From: Micromonospora endolithica
GTDB taxonomy: Bacteria; Actinomycetota; Actinomycetes; Mycobacteriales; Micromonosporaceae
Direction: 5' to 3'
Length of the DNA stretch: 64,000 nucleotides
Assembly: GCF_003626595.1 (NCBI RefSeq)
Contig: NZ_RBAK01000007.1
Location: forward strand, 1 to 64,000
The notes under the pieces were generated by a model. That model did no database searches and was not told where the DNA came from. It worked only from the letters and a program-made list of their open reading frames with translations. Positions within the stretch are counted from its first letter, which is position 1. Every line of letters begins with the position of its first letter. Position numbers and translations under genes: made by a program. Positions 50,114-58,100 of this stretch are shown here, piece by piece.

Positions 50114-50875
50114 GTGGTGACCACACTGGCGATCGACTGCGGCGGCGGGGGGATCAAGGCGTCCGTCCTCGACGCCGCGGGGACGATGCGGGCCCGCCCG
50201 CTGCGGGTGCCGACGCCGTACCCGCTGCCGCCCGCGCTCTTCGTCAAGACGCTGCTGGCCCTGGGCGGCCGGTTGCCGACGGCGGACCGCCTCACGGTCG
50301 GCCTGCCCGGCATGATCCGGCACGGGGTCGTGGTGGCGACCCCGCACTACGTCACCCGGTCCGGCCCCCGCACGAAGGTGGACCCCGGGCTGCTCGCCGA
50401 GTGGTCCGGGTACGACGCGCGGACCGCCCTCGCCGACGCGTTCGGCGTACCGGCGCTGGTCCTCAACGACGCCGAGGTGCACGGCGCCGGGGTGGTCGCG
50501 GGCACCGGCTGCGAGCTGGTCCTGACCCTCGGTACGGGGCTGGGCAGCGCGCTCTTCGACGGCGGTGTGCTCGCCCCACACCTGGAGCTGTCGCACGCCC
50601 CGGTGCGCTGGGGCACCACCTACGACACGTACGTCGGCGAGCCCGAGCGGCGCCGGCTGGGCGACGCGTTCTGGTCCCGGCGGATCCGGCAGGTGGTGGA
50701 CGGGCTGCGTCCGGTGTTCCGTTGGGACCGGCTCTATCTGGGCGGGGGCAACTCCCGGCTGATCCGGCCGGAGCAGCTGGCCCGGATGGGTGACGACGTG
50801 GTGGTGGTGCCGAACACGGCCGGCATCGTCGGCGGCGTACGCGCCTGGGACCTCGCCGCCTCCCGGCCGGTCTAG
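50114..50875 (+). CDS. ROK-family kinase, polyphosphate-glucokinase-like
   Basis: 253 residues. TLAIDCGGGGIKASVLD is the phosphate-1 loop of ROK sugar kinases, with the Gly-rich form seen in polyphosphate/ATP glucokinases. LVLNDAEVHGAGVVAG holds the catalytic Asp, and LVLTLGTGLGSALFDGGVLAPHLELSHAP matches the PpgK type. The ROK zinc-finger cysteine motif is absent, as in PpgK. It should phosphorylate glucose or a related hexose. The two consecutive GTG codons at 50114 leave the exact start open. Confidence 0.82.
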   Translation: MVTTLAIDCGGGGIKASVLDAAGTMRARPLRVPTPYPLPPALFVKTLLALGGRLPTADRLTVGLPGMIRHGVVVATPHYVTRSGPRTKVDPGLLAEWSGYDARTALADAFGVPALVLNDAEVHGAGVVAGTGCELVLTLGTGLGSALFDGGVLAPHLELSHAPVRWGTTYDTYVGEPERRRLGDAFWSRRIRQVVDGLRPVFRWDRLYLGGGNSRLIRPEQLARMGDDVVVVPNTAGIVGGVRAWDLAASRPV

Positions 50876-50964
50876 GGACGATCCGGCCCGGGAACAGTCG
50901 CGGTACGACGAGTGTTGTGCCAGCGTCGGTGGTGTGACGGCGGGACACGAGGGGGTGGGTCGAA

Positions 50965-51333
50965 ATGGATTTTCTGGCCGAGTACCGGCGGGCGACCATG
51001 TTCTTCGAGGCCGGTGACCCGACCGGGGCGGCCCGGCTGCTCGAGCCGATCGTGGCGGCCGAACCCGGCAACGCCTCGGTGCGGCAGTTGTTGGCCCGGG
51101 CTTACTTCCAGTCGGCCCAGCTCAGCCGGGCCGAGGAGCAGCTCCGGGAGCTGATCGACCGGGACCCCAGCGACCACTACGCCCACCACGTGCTGGGCCG
51201 GACGTTGGAACGGCTGAACCGGCCCGCCGACGCGCTGCGGCACCTGCGTATCGCGGCGGCGATGCACAGCCACAACGACGACTACGCCACGGCGCTGCGC
51301 CGGGTGGAGAGCCGGGTCGGCGCGGGGCGCTGA
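50965..51333 (+). CDS. Small TPR-repeat protein
   Basis: 122 residues. About three TPR-like helix pairs (GDPTGAARLLEPIVAAEPGN; QSAQLSRAEEQLRELIDRDPSD; LERLNRPADALRHLRIAAAM). Probably a cytoplasmic protein-protein adaptor. A strong hairpin follows and separates it from the Smr gene. Confidence 0.85.
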   Translation: MDFLAEYRRATMFFEAGDPTGAARLLEPIVAAEPGNASVRQLLARAYFQSAQLSRAEEQLRELIDRDPSDHYAHHVLGRTLERLNRPADALRHLRIAAAMHSHNDDYATALRRVESRVGAGR

Positions 51334-51347
51334 CGGAGTACGGGAGG

Positions 51348-51373
51348 GCGGGGACGCGGTGACGCGTCCCCGC
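51348..51373 (+). terminator. Hairpin terminator after the TPR gene
   Basis: GCGGGGACGCG and CGCGTCCCCGC form a perfect 11-bp stem with a GTGA loop, followed by TTTCG. Confidence 0.7.
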
Positions 51374-51405
51374 TTTCGTACGATGGGCCCGGAGGTGGGT
51401 ACGGC

Positions 51406-51660
51406 GTGAAGCTCAAGCTCGACCTGCACGAGATCTTCAACAAGGGGCAGGACATCGACCGCGCGCTGCGCGGGATCATGGACGAGGCGGTGGCGAAGAA
51501 GGCCACCCTCGTGGAGATCATCCCTGGCAAGGGGTCGGGTCAGCTCAAGAAGCGGGTGCTGCGGTTCCTCGACCAGAAGGACGTCAAGCAGCTCTACCAC
51601 CGGGTCGAGAAGGACTCGAAGAACTTCGGCCGCCTCTTCGTGCACTTTCGCTGGAAGTAA
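51406..51660 (+). CDS. Smr-domain protein; 3' end is the left end of an island
   Basis: 84 residues; GTG start with GGAGGTGGG upstream. KLKLDLHEIFNKGQDIDRAL and LVEIIPGKGSGQLKKRVLRFL carry the LDLHG-like and HGkGsg-like motifs of stand-alone Smr domains (here DLHE and PGKGSG), a fold with nuclease members. The last 14 bases, coding RWK and the stop plus flanking bases, recur at 57573. The gene therefore keeps an intact 3' end after insertion of the downstream element. Confidence 0.85.
   Translation: MKLKLDLHEIFNKGQDIDRALRGIMDEAVAKKATLVEIIPGKGSGQLKKRVLRFLDQKDVKQLYHRVEKDSKNFGRLFVHFRWK
51647..51660 (+). repeat. Left direct repeat of the island (attL-like)
   Basis: TTCGCTGGAAGTAA, the extreme 3' end of the Smr gene including its stop, is repeated exactly at 57573-57586. 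Over 24 bases the two copies agree at 20, with only transitions between them. Confidence 0.65.
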
Positions 51661-51755
51661 GAGCCCCGGCTGCTGGCCTCCCACGCTTCCCCCGACATGG
51701 CCCGCGACCAGCCGAAACGCCTTCCGTTGGGCGCAGATGCGCTACAAGGTAAGAC

Positions 51756-53198
51756 GTGCAGCTGCCCGCCGATCAACCGCCGTCCCGTCTAGATACCAGC
51801 ATCGTGGTCCGGCCGATCTCGGCTGCGGACGGCCCGGTGCCGGCACTACGACTCTGGAGCATCCGCCGGTCGATCACCATCGCTGTTACCTTTGCTCTCC
51901 TGCTCGTGGCAGCCATGCTCGCGGGCGCTCTTTGGTACGCGGGATGGCCGAGCGTCAAGCGCGACGCCATGGTCACGCCAAGTACGCTGTTCGAGCTCTT
52001 GAAGCTCGTCTTCGCCGTCGTTGCGGGCGTCGGCGGCGTGGCGGCTCTGGTGGTCGCCTACCGCAGGCAAAGAGTCGCGGAGCACACAAACGCGCTGGCT
52101 GAGTTTGCTCATCATTTGGCGCATGCTGCTGACCAACGAGCCGAAGCGACGCAGGCCCTGGCTAAAGCAGCAGATGAGCGAGCGAAGGTGGAAACGGACC
52201 GTAACGGTGTCCGATTGCTTAACGAACGTTTCGCCAAGGCGTCCGAGCAACTCGGGTCCGAGAAGGCCGCAGTACGTCTGGCGGGAATTCACGCCCTAGC
52301 CGGTCTCGCAGACGACTGGCAGGATGGTCGACAGACGTGCGTTGACGTCCTCTGCGCATACCTTCGCATGCCATACAGCCCACCCCCGGCGCACTCACTC
52401 GATACGCCAATGCCTGCGAATGAGGCGGCATTGAGCGAGGGTGAGATTGGGCAGGCCGCGCGCGAGGAGCGGGAGGTGCGTCAGACCGCAATTCGGCTCA
52501 TTGGCAGACACCTCCGTGCGGCGACCGAAGGGGTTGTCTCGTGGCAGGGCCTTGACTTCGACTTCACCGGCGCTGTCTTTGACGGCGCTGACCTTTCGGG
52601 AGCGGACTTCAGCGGCGGGAAAGCGTCCTTTGCTGGAGCGACGTTCGCCGGCGGGTTTGTGTCTTTTCTTGGGGCGACGTTCAGCGGCGGTCTTGTGTCG
52701 TTTCTTGGGGCAAAGTTCATCGGCGGGCTTGTGTCCTTCAGCAAGGCGAACTTCAGCGGCGCCGAAGTGGCCTTCTCCAGGGCGTCGTTCAGCGGTGGAG
52801 AGATCTCCTTTGCTGGAGCTCACTTCGCCGGACCTGTTTCCTTCGACTTCACGACCTTTGACGGTGGGAAGGTCTCGTTTCTTGCTGCCACCTTCAGCAC
52901 TTGGGAGGTTTCCTTCTGCGAGGCTTCGTTCGACGGTGGAGAAGTGGACTTCACCGAAGCGGAGTTCAGTGGCGCGAGAGTGCCCTTCACTGGAGCGGAG
53001 TTCACCGGTGGGACGGTGTCCTTCAAGCGGGCAGAGTTCAGCGGGAGTCCCGTGTTCAGCGGGAGTCCCGTGTTCTTCTTTGGGGCGAAATTCCGCGGGG
53101 GACAGGTGTCTTTCGACGGCGCGATCTTCACCGTCGCACCCGAGTTCGATCATTGGCCGGAGGATCAGCCCCCAGACGGTCTGCGTCTGCCGGCATGA
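51756..53198 (+). CDS. Membrane-anchored pentapeptide-repeat-like protein
   Basis: 480 residues; GTG start. Two transmembrane helices near the N-terminus (ITIAVTFALLLVAAMLAGALWYAG; LLKLVFAVVAGVGGVAALVVAY) are followed by an Ala/Glu-rich coiled coil (about 110-170), a helical stretch (LGSEKAAVRLAGIHALAGLADDW), and from about 265 a right-handed repeat of ten-residue turns (FSGGLVSFLGAKFIGG and similar), two pentapeptide units each. An exact duplication (FSGSPV twice, 53036-53071) shows recent repeat growth. Such proteins are common accessory genes of Streptomyces-like genomes without known function. First gene of the island. Confidence 0.82.
   Translation: MQLPADQPPSRLDTSIVVRPISAADGPVPALRLWSIRRSITIAVTFALLLVAAMLAGALWYAGWPSVKRDAMVTPSTLFELLKLVFAVVAGVGGVAALVVAYRRQRVAEHTNALAEFAHHLAHAADQRAEATQALAKAADERAKVETDRNGVRLLNERFAKASEQLGSEKAAVRLAGIHALAGLADDWQDGRQTCVDVLCAYLRMPYSPPPAHSLDTPMPANEAALSEGEIGQAAREEREVRQTAIRLIGRHLRAATEGVVSWQGLDFDFTGAVFDGADLSGADFSGGKASFAGATFAGGFVSFLGATFSGGLVSFLGAKFIGGLVSFSKANFSGAEVAFSRASFSGGEISFAGAHFAGPVSFDFTTFDGGKVSFLAATFSTWEVSFCEASFDGGEVDFTEAEFSGARVPFTGAEFTGGTVSFKRAEFSGSPVFSGSPVFFFGAKFRGGQVSFDGAIFTVAPEFDHWPEDQPPDGLRLPA
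53036..53071 (+). repeat. In-frame 18-base duplication coding FSGSPV
   Basis: TTCAGCGGGAGTCCCGTG occurs twice in direct succession inside the pentapeptide-repeat region. Confidence 0.9.
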
Positions 53199-53363
53199 AG
53201 GTGGCCGCGTTCGCGTCGCCAGGTTCGCTGGGTCCTGTCCCGGCACCTGCGGTTGACCGCCTCTACGTCCTCACTCGCAAGTTTGATGGCAATCTAGGTC
53301 TCCAGCTGGTAGCTCTCGGCTTCGAAATGCACCGACTGGCAGCTGCCACCATCAACCTACGCA

Positions 53364-54005
53364 TTACGAGTCGGTCCCCGCCTCCTGCTCCTGGTCGCGG
53401 GCGCTGTTCCCACCTGGTTGTCCCGGTCCGCGCTCGTTCGCTGATGCTCGTCGGCTTGGCTGCTCGCTTGGCTGTTTCAGAAGTTCTCCGGCAAGATCTC
53501 CGCGCGACCTTGGTACGAGCGGCTGGGACGTCGGGGCGGGCGCACAGCAAGGCAGACCGCTCCTGTATCGCTCTGCCTGGGACAACAGCGGCCATAGATG
53601 TGGCCACGGCGACCAGGAGTGATGGCGCGTGCTTCGGTGGGCGGCGAGCAGCTCAGCGCCGGCGCGGGAGTCGCGTAGCGAGTGATGCCATACCTCTAGC
53701 ACCCAACGTCGGGGCACTACCTTGCGCCGGACGTACAGGCCGAGGGTGTCGTACATGCCGACGGCGCGGTTCATGAGGTAGAAGTCCTGCGAACGATCAT
53801 CGGGGAGTTGCCCGGACCTGCCGGCGTCGAACAACAGCCGTCGCCCCTGCTGTAGTTCTGGGGAGATTAGCTGTTCGTGCATGTACCGGTAGGCGTCGCG
53901 CCGCTGTTGGGCCCGCTGCACAAGCACTGTGCTGAGCGATAACGCCACGGCGAGGGTCGCGATCACTACGCCTAGCAAGTCCTTGTAGATGTTTACCCAC
54001 TGCAC
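53364..54005 (-). CDS. DUF4760-like single-pass membrane protein
   Basis: 213 residues; GTG start at 54005. One transmembrane helix (LLGVVIATLAVALSLSTVLV, about 10-30) at the N-terminus, then a cytoplasmic part with DAYRYMHEQLISPELQQGRRLLFD, DFYLMNRAVGMYDTLGLYVRRKVVPRRWVLEVWHHSL (in pieces) and SPWPHLWPLL. The conserved NRxVGxYDTLGLYV-type segment recalls DUF4760 membrane proteins. The C-terminal 60 residues are low-complexity and may be read-through of a frayed gene end. It converges with the pentapeptide protein gene. Function unknown. Confidence 0.65.
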   Translation of the reverse strand: MQWVNIYKDLLGVVIATLAVALSLSTVLVQRAQQRRDAYRYMHEQLISPELQQGRRLLFDAGRSGQLPDDRSQDFYLMNRAVGMYDTLGLYVRRKVVPRRWVLEVWHHSLRDSRAGAELLAAHRSTRHHSWSPWPHLWPLLSQAERYRSGLPCCAPAPTSQPLVPRSRGDLAGELLKQPSEQPSRRASANERGPGQPGGNSARDQEQEAGTDS

Positions 54006-54187
54006 GAGGTCAACGTAGCGCCGGAGAACAAGCCCGCCCGGTGCTCACGCAACAGGCCACAGCTCCACGGCGTTGGATATCTCGCTGACAAGCTCTGTGC
54101 GCGCCGTCCGGCAGGGTCCCGTCCAGGTCTGCGCCCTCGGGCGGCTGTCCGCGCTCGGCAGCCGACGGCTGCCCCCGTCTGGCCGGT

Positions 54188-54220
54188 TGCTGTCAGCGCT
54201 GCTGTCGGCGCTGCTGCCGC
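54188..54220. repeat. Direct repeat of 12-base unit TGCTGTCAGCGC
   Basis: TGCTGTCAGCGC, TGCTGTCGGCGC and a partial third copy in a 334-base gap (54006-54339) that holds no other recognisable feature. Confidence 0.6.
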
Positions 54221-54339
54221 ACACGGTTTAGGAACGGAGTAGCGCTAGCACGGGCATCTCGTGTCCTACCAGGAGGTGCGTCCTCCGGCCATCCAGCGTG
54301 ACGCTGGCTCATTCCGCGCATGTTCCGGATCTTGTGGCG

Positions 54340-54489
54340 CTAATCCCTGGTGACTTCCTCGCGACTGCTTCCAAGCACGCAGCCGTCAGGATCCGACCGC
54401 GCCTTCTGAACTCCCAGCAGCGATCCGTCAGGCAGGGTGACGGCGATGACCGGTACATACTCGCGGCCGTCGGGTTCCCAACCGATCAC
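54340..54489 (-). CDS. Possible short orphan protein
   Basis: 49 residues from a GTG at 54489: VIGWEPDGREYVPVIAVTLP, then DGSLLGVQKARSDPDGCVLG and SSREEVTRD. The composition and the phrase EPDGREYVPVIAVTLPDG look like real protein, more so than the overlapping plus-strand frame. The frame upstream (ARQRDVGR) is open for 14 more codons to a stop, so the 5' end may be lost. Could be a gene remnant. Confidence 0.4.
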   Translation of the reverse strand: MIGWEPDGREYVPVIAVTLPDGSLLGVQKARSDPDGCVLGSSREEVTRD

Positions 54490-54560
54490 TCTGCCGACGT
54501 CGCGCTGTCGAGCCCGCGCAGCCGGCGACTTTCAAAAACCTTCTTTTCTGGCTCGCATGC

Positions 54561-54812
54561 TTGATGTGTGAGACGACCGACTCGGGACTTCATTCATTCC
54601 ATGAGGTCGTTCGGCATCTCTATCCTAATGATCTCCTCTATCGGGTATTGCGCAAGCGTATGAGGTCTAAGCAGATGGACGAGGGTGCCGCCGAGGAGCT
54701 GCGTAGCATCAGGCTCGGGCCACGCTTGCGCCATGAGGTGAGCCGCTTCTGTCCGCCTTGGGCTGACACGTGGATGAAGGGAGACCTCTCCATAACAGGT
54801 GCCCCTTACTAG
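54561..54812 (+). CDS. Small orphan protein
   Basis: 83 residues (MMCETTDSGLHSFHEVVRHLYPNDLLYRVL in pieces; RLRHEVSRFCPPWADTWM). AT-richer than the host average and with mixed codon use, in keeping with island origin. A helical, mildly basic protein with no family I recognise. No strong ribosome site. Confidence 0.4.
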   Translation: MMCETTDSGLHSFHEVVRHLYPNDLLYRVLRKRMRSKQMDEGAAEELRSIRLGPRLRHEVSRFCPPWADTWMKGDLSITGAPY

Positions 54813-55389
54813 AAGCCCTCATGTGCCTTCCCGTATGCCATCGACCCGCCCTCCTGGGGAGCGGGCCGCCGTCCGGCCCGCCACGTCAAGCGGACCTTGA
54901 CGCACGTTCGCACGCTGGCGGGGTCGGGCGGTGGTCTGCTCGGCATGCCCGGGTCGGTGGCAGGCGGGATGGCCTACCGCAACCACCCACGGACCGCGAC
55001 CCGCCGACGGAGCCCTAGCCATCCTGGAGCCGGAGCGCCCCCGCCGGAGGCGCAGTAACCGCAACCCGCGACCGCCGCCAGCTCGCCGACGCGGCCGGCG
55101 TGCGCTCCCCTACGCCGCGCGGGCTCTTGGCCGCGCGGCCCGGCCGGCTGCCGGCCCATCACACCCACGTTCAACGGCCTGTCGTTCTGCGGCGGCCCCT
55201 TGGGCTTCACGCTTTCGCGCCAGCCGCCGGGCAATGGCGTGGCTGGCCCCGACCGGCCACGGGAGGGGTCAGACGCGCGCCCAGGCGGCGGCGCGTGCGG
55301 CCCGTCGCGGGCCGCCTTTAAGACGTACAGAAACTTTGAACGGGGATTATGGGACGTGTCCCCGCCGGCCGGGCCTGACCCGACTTTGA
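54813..55389. other. Gene-poor stretch of the island
   Basis: 577 bases with long but shadow-like open frames on both strands (Arg/Pro/Gly-rich, no motifs). I see no gene, RNA or clear repeat; it may contain remnants of deleted island genes. Confidence 0.5.
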
Positions 55390-55575
55390 ACTGGCTCCGT
55401 GCCCTCATGTGGACCCGTCGACCCGGTTGGCGGGGGCACCTCTCTCGGCACCTGCACGGGCCGGCGTGGTGACCTGATTAGGAGCTCGGGTTCGTCCCTC
55501 ATCCCCGTTCTGTCCAGCGTTCTCCTCGTGCTCGGTGGTCGAGCCTTGCCGTCAATGCAGCAGGTGGGAGGCAGC
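55390..55575 (+). ncRNA. Candidate bridge RNA region of the IS110 element
   Basis: IS110 elements are known to encode, in the non-coding end next to the recombinase, a structured bridge RNA that pairs with target and donor DNA. The non-coding leader here has the right size and position, is rich in short complementary segments (GGCACC/GGTGACC, GTCGACC/GGTTGG), and contains GAGCTCGGGTTCGTCCCTC near 55482-55500. The fold and loops were not computed. Confidence 0.3.
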
Positions 55576-56647
55576 GTGAGCGAGGACCAGGACGTGACTG
55601 TCGGAGTCGACACGCACAAGGACGTGCACGTCGCGGCGGTGTTGGACCAGACCGGTCGGGTGTTGGGCACCCGAAGCTTTCCGACGACGATGCGCGGCTA
55701 CGCGCAGCTCGCCACATGGGCCGAGTCCTTCGGCACGGTTGCCAAGGTCGGTCTGGAAGGCAGCGGCAGTTACGGCGCCGGGCTGCTGCGGTTCCTGACT
55801 GACTACGGCCTGACCGTGGTCGAAGTCGACCGCCCAGACCGATCCACCCGCCGCCGGATCGGCAAGACCGACACCATCGACGCCGAGTCCGCCGCCCGGG
55901 CGGTCCTGTCCGGCCGAGCCAGCGGCACCCCGAAGACCCGTCACGCCCAGGTCGAGATGATCCGGGCTCTGCGTGTCGCCCGCCGCGGAGCGATGAAGGC
56001 TCGGATTCAAGCCGGAGGTCAGGTCGAAGCGCTCATCGTGTCGGCCCCTGAACCCGTGAGGCAGCTGGTGCGCGGGCTGGCCGGCAAGAAACTCATCCGC
56101 GTCTGCGCCCCTCTAAGGCCCGGCACGGTGTCTGATCCGGCGACCGCCACCAAAGTCGCGCTGCGTAGCCTCGCCCGGCGCTGGCTCGCCCTGCAGGCCG
56201 AGATCGACGACCTCGACAGCCACCTGGCCGCCCTCGTCACCGCAGCCGCCCCGGATCTGGTCGCGCTGCCCGGCGTCGGCGTCGACACCGCCGGGCAACT
56301 CCTCGTCACCGCCGGCGACAACCCTCACCGCTTGCACTCCGAAGCGGCCTTCGCCCGGCTCTGCGGCGTCGCCCCCATCCCGGCCAGCTCCGGACGAACC
56401 GACCGCCACCGTCTACACCGTGGCGGCGACCGCGACGCCAACCGCGCCCTCTGGCGCATCACCCTCGTCCGCATGCGCTGCCACCAGCCCACCAAGGACT
56501 ACGTCACCCGCCGGACCGCAGAGTGGCAAGACCAAGACCGAGATCATGCGATGCCTCAAGCGCTACATCGCACGTGAGACCTTCCACCTGCTCGCGTCGC
56601 CACCTCTGGACCAGGCATCCTTGCCTGGTGCCACCGCTACTGACTGA
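55576..56647 (+). pseudogene. IS110-family transposase, frameshifted near the C-terminus
   Basis: Starts at the GTG at 55576 (GGGAGG upstream). The RuvC-like DEDD domain is intact: VGVDTHKDVHVAAVLD, GLEGSGSYGAGLL, RIGKTDTIDAESAARA. The Transposase_20 domain follows (APDLVALPGVGVDTAGQLL; FARLCGVAPIPASSGRTDRHRLHRGGDRDANRALW in pieces). After RRTAE the frame shifts: an extra T at about 56524 sends it to a stop at 56577. The expected C-terminus GKTKTEIMRCLKRYIARETFHLL continues in the next frame. Loss of this conserved end probably inactivates it. Confidence 0.85.
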
Positions 56648-56942
56648 GGACGAGTACAAGGCAACGATGGGACCCCACCCCACAAGAGTGGGCCTGGACC
56701 AGGAACCCCCCTTCGACTTCTGGCCCTACTTCGACTCCATCCCCGAAGAAGACTTCCACGGGCACGACTTCTCCGAAGGCCGCGTCACCTACGCCTGGCA
56801 GTCGCCAGACGGGGCACACCAACACGTCCTGGTCGACTGCGAGACACCAAACGTGTTCCTGGTCCTCGTGCTCGACCTACATGCCTGCTCGGTCCTCGGC
56901 CACCACCTACTCGACCTCAACCGGCTCTACGGACTCACCTGA
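56628..56942 (+). CDS. Orphan protein next to the IS110 element
   Basis: 104 residues from the GTG at 56628 (VPPLLTEDEYKATMGPHPTR), or ATG at 56667. The acidic, aromatic core (PFDFWPYFDSIPEEDFHGHD; VTYAWQSPDGAHQHVLVDCE; VFLVLVLDLHACSVLGHHLLDL) reads as a genuine small alpha/beta protein. Its first codons overlap the last codons of the frame-corrected transposase, which suggests the IS inserted just upstream of or into its 5' end. Function unknown. Confidence 0.6.
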   Translation: MPPLLTEDEYKATMGPHPTRVGLDQEPPFDFWPYFDSIPEEDFHGHDFSEGRVTYAWQSPDGAHQHVLVDCETPNVFLVLVLDLHACSVLGHHLLDLNRLYGLT

Positions 56943-57034
56943 GCCGGGCAACCTGCCCCACTTGACGGAAATAGGAGCGTCAACTTCGCCGGCAGGTGGC
57001 CGGTTCGTACATACGTTCGATTAGGCTGCTGCGA

Positions 57035-57293
57035 GTGGAGGTGCGTGGTCGGTGGTGGAACGGCGCTTGGGGTCGCATGGCTCGGCGCGACATTTGGCTG
57101 CTCGCGGACGGCCGCGTCTGGAGGGTTCGTGGCCGTCTCGGCGGTGACGGAGGGCAGGAGGTGTCGTACGACTTCACCGACGAGGCATCCGCCTGCGCGA
57201 TGGGTCGAACGGATGATAAAGACCTCGGCCGGGACCTGGCGAGATCTCACGGAGGCTATCCGGCAGGAGTCCAACCGCCGGCGGACTCAGTAG
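57035..57293 (+). pseudogene. Frameshifted small orphan gene
   Basis: Two frames combine to one sensible protein. The first, from GTG 57035, reads VEVRGRWWNGAWGRMARRDI, then WLLADGRVWRVRGRLGGDGG and VSYDFTDEASA. After a one-base shift near 57191-57200 the next frame gives RWVERMIKTSAGTWRDLTEAIRQ and a stop at 57291-57293. The first frame alone runs on as unrelated Pro/Arg-rich sequence. Decayed island gene; family not recognised. Confidence 0.6.
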
Positions 57294-57572
57294 CTGGATC
57301 GGTTGCCCCCGTTAGCGCCAACCGCAGGTGTCTGCCCGGACGTGCCCAAGACGCTCAACTCTCAAGGTCAACTTATCCCGGGAACTCGGGCCAGGGTCCC
57401 CCGCGTGGCCCGAGGCGATCGACAGGACGCGGAACCTGGTCGACGCGGCCCTATCTGGCGCTCGGCTGGCGGTGGCCCGGTGATGTCCGGTGTGTGCCCG
57501 ACCTGTTCCCGCGAACTTGGGCTGCCGCTGCGCCGCAGGTCAACGCGCTGGTTTGCTCCTGTTCACACACCT
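57294..57572. other. Non-coding right end of the island
   Basis: 279 bases up to the right direct repeat. No gene on either strand; in particular no integrase remnant could be recognised in any frame. Confidence 0.5.
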
Positions 57573-57586
57573 TCGCTGGAAGTAAC
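57573..57586 (+). repeat. Right direct repeat of the island (attR-like)
   Basis: TTCGCTGGAAGTAA repeats the end of the Smr gene. The preceding bases also align in frame: they would encode LF-H-RWK-stop with two substituted residues, so this looks like a second Smr gene end. Confidence 0.65.
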
Positions 57587-57615
57587 CCCCACCAGGACGC
57601 GTCCCGAGGCCCGTC

Positions 57616-58062
57616 TCAGGCCTCGCCGACGTGGTCCTCCAGAACGGCCAGGAGGCGGCTCAGCTCCTGATGGCCCTGTTCGCCGAGTCGCTGTCGAGCG
57701 GCGGCGTCGAGGGTGCCGACCAGCCGGGCGGCCTCGTGGAGCAGTGCCGTCCCGGTGTCGGTGACCCGGACCGGCGCGGCCCGGCCCCGGCCGCGCTCCT
57801 TGGTTCGCTCGACCAGCCCACGGGACTCCATCTGGTCCAGCAGCGGGCCCATGCTCTGCGGTGTCGTCAGCACGGCCCGGGCGAGATCGGCGGAGGTGAT
57901 TCCGGGCGACTCGGTGAGTACCGCGAGGACGCTGAACTGCCGGGGGGAGAGCCCGGTCGGGGCGAGTGCCGAGGCGAAGCGGCGCTCCAGCCGGCTGCCC
58001 AGTCGGACCAGGCGGTACTCCAGGAACTCGTCGGGTTGTCCCCCGGTCGTACGGCTCGTCAC
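57616..58062 (-). CDS. MarR-family transcriptional regulator
   Basis: 148 residues; GTG start at 58062. Winged helix of the MarR type: LSPRQFSVLAVLTESPGITSADLARAV (in pieces), TTPQSMGPLLDQMESRGLVERT as the recognition helix and RGRGRAAPVRVTDTG as the wing. N- and C-terminal helices for dimerisation are present. Divergent from a membrane protein gene, with two palindromic operators between them, so it likely controls both. Normal host composition marks the end of the island. Confidence 0.92.
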   Translation of the reverse strand: MTSRTTGGQPDEFLEYRLVRLGSRLERRFASALAPTGLSPRQFSVLAVLTESPGITSADLARAVLTTPQSMGPLLDQMESRGLVERTKERGRGRAAPVRVTDTGTALLHEAARLVGTLDAAARQRLGEQGHQELSRLLAVLEDHVGEA

Positions 58063-58100
58063 ACGTCCACCGTACCGAGGCCGGCCGGCGGTGGCAGCGA

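Larger units (their letters stand above)
55390..56650 (+). mobile_element. IS110-family insertion sequence (ends approximate)
   Basis: Contains a transposase of the IS110/IS117 type with a non-coding leader of about 190 bases. IS110 elements lack terminal inverted repeats, so the ends cannot be read from the sequence. The left end is placed near the change of composition at 55390. The right end is placed near 56620-56650, where a separate small gene begins. Confidence 0.65.
51647..57586. mobile_element. Degraded genomic island inserted at the 3' end of the Smr gene
   Basis: About 5.9 kb between the two 14-base direct repeats. The stretch is visibly less GC-biased than its surroundings, gene density is low, and contents are accessory: a pentapeptide-repeat membrane protein, a DUF4760-like protein, orphan small genes, a frameshifted IS110 and a frameshifted orphan gene. 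Both flanks are compact ordinary genes; removing the island would put the Smr stop 29 bases from the convergent MarR gene. No integrase or excisionase gene remains, so the element is probably a remnant or was mobilised in trans. Confidence 0.6.

Noticed and set aside
54298..54564. Plus-strand frame of 88 codons
   Set aside because: No motif and poor composition; the opposite strand gives a better-looking short protein at 54340-54489.
54974..55408. Minus-strand frame in the island as a replication or transfer gene remnant
   Set aside because: Rich in Arg, Gly and Pro without any recognisable motif; cannot be told from a shadow frame.
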